From positions 146,473,429-146,537,428 of the forward strand of contig NC_133772.1 of the NCBI RefSeq assembly GCF_003597395.2: 64,000 nucleotides of DNA, written 5' to 3'. Shown here one piece after another: positions 56,877 through 64,000 of this stretch (the first letter of the stretch is position 1; every line of letters begins with the position of its first letter). The notes beneath the pieces are model-generated. The model searched no databases. It was not told the origin of the DNA and worked only from the letters and a program-made list of their open reading frames with translations. A program made the translations under genes and the position numbers. The DNA comes from Chelonoidis abingdonii. Taxonomy: Eukaryota > Chordata > Testudines > Testudinidae.

Positions 56877-57005
56877 CAATGAGGGCAAGGTAATATATTT
56901 TATTGGACCAATATCTGTTGGTGAGAGAGAGAAATTTTTGAGCCACATGGAGTTTTTTCAGGTCTGGGAAAGGTACTCCGAGCGTCACAGCTAAATGCAA
57001 GGTGG
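56877..57005. repeat. Recurring TCTTTTATTGGAC repeat, copy 4
   Basis: GGTAATATATTTTATTGGACCAATATCTGTTGGTGAGAGAG...TTCAGGTCTGGGAAAGGTACTCCGAG; aligns with 49705-49838. Confidence 0.7.
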
Positions 57006-58064
57006 GACTGACAAGACTACAATTACACTGCATATGTTTCTAATGCTAGTCAGTTATATCAGTGTAAACCCTATGAAGGCAATGCTGGTAGTGATGTGTG
57101 GGAAGCAGAGCTGAGCTTGATTGTCAGAGTGACTTTGCAGCACTGGCAAGCAGACAAATAATATTTTTACTGGTAAACTAACTACATTTGTTATGAAAAC
57201 TCAAGTGATGACAAACATGGGACCCATGCTTTGGTTTGGTTTGATGTCACTATTCAGAGTAGAACCGCTGTAAACCAGCATCTTTTAAATGGATTGCTCT
57301 GCCATCTCTTGATTCTGTGAAAAACTTAATTTCATATGAAATTATGTGCTTGAATAGTAGAGCACACTGAAACTAAAGTTTATTCAGGATAGTATCTGTC
57401 ATCTGAAGAAGTCTGAACAATCAGACTAGGATGCTTCAGAAACTATATAGAAAATGGATGCTGTGAATAAATGTGCTGGACTTCACATAAAAGTTTGGGC
57501 AGTAACATTTAAATAGTTTCATTGACAGTTCTAAATATTTTTTATTGGGGAGAGGAGTTTGATTTATGTGGATCTCTGTTTTTGGGTCTAGATATTGAGA
57601 ATCTTCAGAACCTCAGCTCTGACTCTTTGTGCTTATTCTCTTATACTAGGCCTTTTATTGCAGCTTGACATCTCACCAAGGAGGGCGGCAGTGTTTTTTC
57701 CTTCTGAAGCTTGTTTGTGCTGCTCATGAGTGCTGGCTATAAGGATTTGCTATGAAGCAGTTTAGAGGTTCTCTCTATACTGTACAATTGGGTGTACTGC
57801 ATTCATAATAATTCCAGACTTTGCTAAAAGTTTGAACTCATGTCTCTTATATAGTAATGAAGTGTTCTGTTGATGGATTTCGTTGCATCATGTATTATGA
57901 GCTAAACATTTTTAATAAAATGAATTTTTAGCACTAACTTCCCGAGCTAATATTTCCAAAGGAATATTTAAAATTAGATTAATAATTTCATGTCATTAAA
58001 CTTAAGTCTGTCCTGAAAACATATATTGTTTGCAGTGATGATGATCCCAGAATTTCAGAGGCAT

Positions 58065-58130
58065 GAGATGAGTGAGGTAATATAAGTTGGTCCAATAAAA
58101 GATATTACCTCACCCATCTTGCCTTTGAGA
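58065..58130. repeat. Foldback fragment of the same recurring repeat, copy 5
   Basis: GTGAGGTAATAT and ATATTACCTCAC face each other around TTGGTCCAATAAAAG, so parts from both orientations are joined. Confidence 0.6.
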
Positions 58131-58304
58131 AACCCTACTTGTTTTAAAAAACCTGCTAACGGTCACATCATGCTTCTGTCATGGACCATGACAAAATTTC
58201 TTTTGACTTCAGTTGTGCTGGATTGGGCAAAATGAGTGTATATTGTAGGGAACAACTCTGCAGAGATGCCTTTTATTCTTCAGCAGAAGAAAGTTAATAG
58301 TATT

Positions 58305-58460
58305 TAAAAGTAGCAAAGAGTCCTGTGGCACCTTATGGACTAACAGAAGGTTTTGGAGCATGAGCTTTCGTGGGTGAATATCTACTTCATCGACGAAAGC
58401 TCATGCTCCAATATGTCCGTTAGTCTATAAAGTGCCACAGGACTCTTTGCTGCTTTTACA
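58305..58460. repeat. Foldback repeat, two arms of about 65 bases
   Basis: The left arm (58308-58372) carries CAAAGAGTCCTGTGGCACC and GGAGCATGAGCTTTCG; the right arm (58392-58456) is its inverse with a few changes. The loop is about 19 bases. It is followed by AGACTAACACGGCTACCCCT. A piece of the same family occurs at 31611-31640. Confidence 0.8.
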
Positions 58461-58668
58461 GATCCAGACTAACACGGCTACCCCTCTACTTAATAGTATT
58501 TAAAATATTTTTAAAGTACTACTTTTTTGTAAAGGTATTTTTCATCCCAATACATAAAACTACTCCTCTAGCTGCTACCTTCTACCAGGTGCAGTTCTTT
58601 TGCATTCATAGAATGCTGTTCTTAATGGAATTTTGTTCATTACTTTTCTCTTTAACAAATAAGTAGAG

Positions 58669-58979
58669 CAGGGGTAGGCAACCTATGGCGCATGCGCTGA
58701 AGGCGGCACACAAGCTGATTTTCAGTGGCACTCACACTGCCCAGTCCTGGCCTCCGGTCCAGGGGGCTCTGCATTTTAATTTAATTTTAAATGGAGCTTC
58801 TTAAACATTTTGAAACCTTATTTACTTTACATACAACAATAGTTTAGTTATATATATTATAGACTTATAGAAAGAGACCTTCTAAAAAAGTTAAAATGTA
58901 TTACTGGCATGCGAGATCTTAAATTAGAGTGAATAAATGAAGACTCAGCACACCACTTCTGAAAGGTTGCTGACCCCTG
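58669..58979. mobile_element. Non-autonomous hAT element in SGPP1 intron 1, perfect target duplication
   Basis: Starts CAGGGGTAGGCAACC and ends, inverted, CAGGGGTCAGCAACC. AAGTAGAG flanks both sides (58661-58668 and 58980-58987). No coding capacity. Confidence 0.95.
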
Positions 58980-61900
58980 AAGTAGAGCTTGGTAAAACTC
59001 CTGTGAATAAAAGACCCTTATCCATTAACTTCTACAGAGTTGAAGCTTGAATTTAAAAAGAAAATTCCTGTTATAATAGCCATAAGAAACATTCTAAATG
59101 TGAATCAAATATAAACTGATGCACTATTTTCTGTCCTTGGATTCAGGAAGGCAACTCTAATACTTCTGCTACTCCACATAGTTTATTCGTAAAGTAAAAG
59201 TGGGACATAAGTAAAACACTGGTTCTCTTTACTACTCTGGAAATAGTGGATTGACAGGAGTCAGGCAGTTTAATTCAGTTACCGCTTGAGAGAGCTTTGA
59301 ACAACAGGGGACCTCATTAGTAGTAATCCCCATCTTTTGTGTGTGATAGCTGAAAGGTGTAGTATTCTATTTTGGTATGTTATTGCCAGGGCTCAAAGAT
59401 CTCTACCTAGAGAGTGTGACCCATGGAGCCCTAACCTATGGTCTGCAAATATCCCACATTTTACCATATTGCTTGAATTCTTTTGCACAACCAGAGAGAC
59501 CTTGAAGGATTCTTGTTTCCAGAAGAACAGTATTGATCTTTTAGCAGCAAGAAAAAAAATTGTTATGGTAATACTTCATCATAGTTAACTGTTCTGTCCT
59601 CTTGTAATATATGCCTTTTTTTTAATTGTTACTTATTTTGACACTATATAGGAACTTGACTAATGAGCTCTCTATTTCAGCTATACAGGATTATGTTGAA
59701 AAATCCCTTCATTTTATTATTAAATTGTGGGTTTTTCCACTTTAGTAAACAAACTTTATAATTTTACTCGGTGACTTTGAAATACAAAGCAGATGAAATC
59801 TATCCATGGAAATTTAGAAACACTGTTGTGGATGTTAATACAGTAGATGGTGAAAATTGTAAAGAAAACTGATCAACTGGAAATAAGGGTGCCACAGATG
59901 ATATTTAAAAAAAAAAAAAAAGTGTATTTCCTAGTCTATATCAAGATCTGCATTCACATACCTTTTTCTTAATATGATTTTACCACAGTAATGAAAATAC
60001 AGGCACTCTCTAATCTTCAACCAGTCTTCAATATTTTAAATATTATAAAGTGCCATGGGGGTAAGAGGTAATATAAAACCACTGTATGATGTAAACAGTT
60101 AACTGACATTTGATGAAAATTTTTATGAACTTTGGAGAGTGCTTGAAAACAAGTACTTGTTAACCTGATTTTAGAAAATATTTTATATTAGAATGAATTT
60201 GATCTGTACAAAAACAAACTTTCAAAGCTTGGTATTTTCATATGTCACATTTCAGATTATCAGACTCTGCACAGCTCAGGAGGGCTGCTGCAAAGGTGAT
60301 TTTTTTTTTTTTAGCTACCTTAGTGCCAGATTGGGGAAGCACAAGTACAGTTCATACTGCAAACTAGAGCAGCCTGTGGATTTGCTAAATTATGCTGGTG
60401 GCCAATAGTCCTAAAGGGTTGTTTCAGGAAAGAGTAATTGTGGTGTCTATGGAAGACTGGGTCATTCCCTCTGCTCTAGTAGCCATGAGTGGGTGGTGTA
60501 AGAGATTTTGTAGCTTCTCTAGACCACCTCAGAACAACTCTGCATATGGAGATGGAATCTTCCAGTGGCTGGGTAAGGCCAAAGCTGCTCTACAGTAATG
60601 ACAGGTCTAGCCATGAAGAGCTTTAGTTATTACTCACTTGGATTTGAGTCACTGTAATGACACACTTAACTGTGTGATGTCTTATCTAGTTACATTTAGT
60701 ATTGAGAGGAACAATTCACTTAACATGAAGAAAATATAATTGTGTTAATATTAAATTGATTGATTAGTTCTCAGTTAATTTTTTTCAGGCTATTTGCATA
60801 ATATACCATCTTTCCTAGTGCCTATAAACATTAGGCAGGTTTAAATTAGTGTAAATTGACAATTCTGACTCCCTTATACATATGGCTACATAACAAACCC
60901 TTCAGCTGTTTCATATAAAAATGTAAACTACAGGAAGCTGAGGTTGTTCATTGAGATTTCTGAAAGCTGTTCTAGTTTGTTTTTTGGCTGTTCGGTGAGA
61001 TTTTGGAATGAAGCAAATAGATTTGGATTGTAAAAATATGTGATGACTGAACATTCATATCTGTTTAATAATTCTGTATTGCCTTTTCCCTTGCCCGGAA
61101 AACCAACATTTATTGTCATCATTATTTGTTATGCTGAAGACCTTTAATGTAAGCTAATTAGGATGGTTGGGTTTTTTGTTAGTGTTTTTCCATGGACTTT
61201 AATGAGAATCAAATTGTCGCATTTTAGCTTCCTGTCCAGTGAGAAATGTGAGGAGGGAGAACAAGGTTTACAATAAGATAATATGGATGTGTTGGTTGGT
61301 TCGTATGCATTGATGACTTAATAAAAGCTTAATTTTTAAAAAAAATGTATTGATATTAGCCAGAAAAGGTCAGGAAGAAAGTTCCAAGTGTAAAAGTCTG
61401 CATAGAATTTGCATGAAGATGAGGAGGAAAAGGAAATAGGAGTGTACTTAAACATGTAGATGGCATATATACCGTACCTGAGTTATCTTGATATATAGGT
61501 ATTCATACATGTAACTCCCTGTGCTTTCATTTGGAATTCAACCCCCCCTCCCCAACAGTACTGTTAGCAAATATTGTAGTACTTTGCTTATAAATTGTGT
61601 ACATGTTTTTGTGAACAACCACTCTTTGGATAGACTGTGTAGCAGCTAGTGTGAAAATTTAAATTGTACAATAACAGACTGGCGGATGGCAATTGACTTA
61701 TTTAGTTTCTGCTCATTAGCAAATAAGGAAACAAAACTATGCTTATCTTACTCATCAAGGTTATTGGCCTAACTTTTTGTTCTTGCTCTTATACAGCCTG
61801 TGTTTAAAAGACCATAGATTAATAAAATGGACAATTGGGAATCTTTGGTAAGCTTAAAACAAATTTTAATTGCTTTTTCCAAAGCTAGCAGTACCCTTGC

Positions 61901-64000
61901 TTTTCTGCAAAACATAATAATGTGTAATAACCTATGGGATGTCTTCATCCCAGTTGAATCAAGGCACATTACTGGTATTAATTTTTCTATATCTGTCTAT
62001 GTCTGAAGAAGAGCTAAACTAAAACATTAATCGTGACAGCCTCTGCATCTACAGTACATTTTGAAATATGGTAGATGGAGAATCAATCTGTAGGAAACTT
62101 TGGCCAGGGCTTATCTGGTAAAATTAAGTTTAGCATTAATAAGGAATACTGAAATCAGAGCTGCTTTAGGTGAAAGGGCTCTGAAGTAGGCCAGGCACTC
62201 ACCTTGTGCTAGGTCCCATTTTTTAAGTCTCATTTTTTCCCCTTGTCATGCTTACTAACAGTCACAAGAAATGAATGGAAATTAGTAAAAGGGTGGTGGA
62301 CTACACACTGGTAATTATTTTAGCAAAGTGAGAATGGACCATATTCTGTCAGAAGTCTGTTGCCAGCTCCTTCTCAGTGTTCTGCTTATGGTCACCATGG
62401 ATGTTGGAATACAATGTCTACCTCAGATTGAGATACCAAATTACTACCACACTGAGCTATAGCCAACATGCTGAAACTCTAGTTGTAGAAAGGTGGTCTC
62501 CAAGGCAGAGCAAGAGGGCACAGAATCCTACTTGTCATCCAGAGAAGAAATTTAAAGACTGATCATCAGCTAAGCCAAGCCTGAAGTCACAACTGAGAGA
62601 GAGAAGAACCTAACCATCACCCTGCATGCAAAAGAAGCTCAAATTTTTTGCAACATCAGGACTAGTTCTCACCTAAGACTGATCATGTTAATTAGAGACT
62701 CTAAGAAAAAGACATGTGCATTTGTATAGAATTCAGAGATGTCTGAATTCTCTTGACATTCTATTTGTGTGTGTCTAACCTTTTCCCTAGGAAGACACTA
62801 AAAATCCCCAAATCTGTTATCTAATTAGTAAGAAATTATATTGGTTAAAAGTGTTATTCCAAAGCCGTTAAGTGCTTGATTTTAAGAATAATTTCTGCAT
62901 CTGTATAAAAGTGTCAGGAAGATGCAGACAGTGTATTTTAATGTGGGAAGGTGAATAAGCTAAGTAAATAAAATCTAACATGGGTCGTATGTTCTCAGAA
63001 ACTTAAGGTGGAACAGCTCAGTGGGAAGATATAAAGAAATAATTTTACGTATTATACTCCCTTAAAACAAAAGCAAGAGTCAGCTTCTGTCTTTAGCAGC
63101 CTCTTAGCCAGATTGCCTTTCTTTTAATCTAATCATTCTTCCATAACTTTCCTGTAAAGTATTGAAGTGTAATTCTTGTGAATTTTGATAAATGATTTAA
63201 TTACTGATCATAGTAATTGGTGAGCCAGATAAATTGAACCATTGATATATTGATTGGGTTTTCAGTTGTAACGTTTTTAAACATTGCATTGTGTTATAAT
63301 TGATTAGTTTAAGGGAACTACAAATAAAATAAAATATTTACTTCATATTTGATTGCCTATCTTTTACTAAATCTGTAAAAGCACATTAGATTTGTTCCCC
63401 TCTTGAAATTTCAATGCAGGAAAACAACCCAGTTAAGAGTTAAAGGTAAATACATTGAATAACCCTGTATTTCAATGAACTAAAATCCTATCACCGCTAC
63501 ATAACCTAGAAGTTATATACTACATACTCTTCACTTTGCTATTAGTGCTTTGCCACACAATTTGACTGAGTTCTCAGTAATAGGAAAATTTCTCCCCAGC
63601 AGGATCATATTATTTACACTGTAATGTCAGATGAAATAACTGACACAGTTGAGGTTCTCAGGATCATGTTTAATTTATAAATTCACAGGTAAATACTCAA
63701 ACTTCAATGAAGATTGGCCATATACTGTACATGCAAATAAGCTCCTTACATTCTCTTTCTTGAAAGGTTTTATGAAATATGCTTAATAATGTGTGTTCAA
63801 ATGTGTGTATTAGTAGACTCTCTAGCAGTAGAACAGCCAATAAAACTACAAATCGTAGAAGTTTGTATCTATAAGTTGACACCAATTGCAACTTATTTAC
63901 TTGGTAAAGTATCCATAGCCTCATTACATATAACAAAGCAAACATTGTTTTAAGTTCAAATTGTCAGTCAGATCACATATGACCAGTCCTTGTTTAAAAA

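Larger units (their letters stand above)
55242..64000 (+). other. SGPP1: SGPP1 intron 1 (not closed in this window)
   Basis: No sequence coding for the next SGPP1 segment was found, so exon 2 lies beyond 64000. The intron is AT-rich and poor in repeats compared with the intergenic part; only the small elements listed separately were seen. The short frames in it have no family resemblance. Confidence 0.8.

Noticed and set aside
1..64000. CRISPR arrays, bacterial operons, rRNA genes
   Set aside because: No spacer-repeat pattern, no prokaryotic gene organisation and no rRNA sequence; composition and repeats are vertebrate.

Overview
The window looks like vertebrate nuclear DNA from a cryptodiran turtle. 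The strongest lineage sign is a tRNA-like SINE at 1688-1866 whose 3' part is the end of a CR1 LINE, the layout of the tortoise PolIII/SINE (Cry) family. Other signs are a CR1 LINE, an ancient MIR SINE, many hAT and Harbinger MITEs, and a GC-rich single-gene promoter. The species cannot be named from the sequence alone. There are two 100-base N gaps (10087-10186 and 12270-12369) and one isolated N at 53834.

Only one host gene is recognisable. SGPP1 (sphingosine-1-phosphate phosphatase 1) begins on the + strand with a CpG-rich promoter (about 54050-54551) and coding exon 1 (54552-55241, 230 codons). Exon 1 ends at a clean GT donor, and the rest of the window is intron 1 with a few repeats. In other vertebrates SYNE2 lies on the 5' side of SGPP1, so the 54 kb on the left is probably the intergenic space between them; no SYNE2 exon was seen.

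The left 54 kb is a layered nest of transposable elements. (i) 1-4.2 kb: two LTR copies, each interrupted by an AGCGCT-rich MITE, plus the SINE and a short hAT. (ii) 4.5-10.3 kb: a block assembled twice 4203 bases apart, with an LTR and a tandem array of LINE 3' ends; it reads best as one locus represented twice. (iii) 10.7-18.1 kb: short hAT elements around a broken endogenous retrovirus with two LTRs. (iv) 19-29 kb: a run of non-autonomous hAT, Harbinger and other MITEs and a solo LTR with a 5-bp target duplication. (v) 36.2-42.5 kb: an older repeat interrupted by a PIF/Harbinger transposon with a transposase pseudogene (+) and a convergent Myb/SANT-like pseudogene (-); the latter is split by a solo LTR and a 5'-truncated CR1. 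(vi) 43-49 kb: LTR fragments, a Ty3/gypsy gag-protease remnant and more MITEs. (vii) 51-54 kb: low-complexity DNA, an LTR with a hAT inside, and a G-rich minisatellite before the SGPP1 promoter.

No new gene system is claimed. The most informative structures are the doubled LTR/LINE-array locus, reciprocal empty sites that date insertions relative to each other, and the two-gene Harbinger nest.
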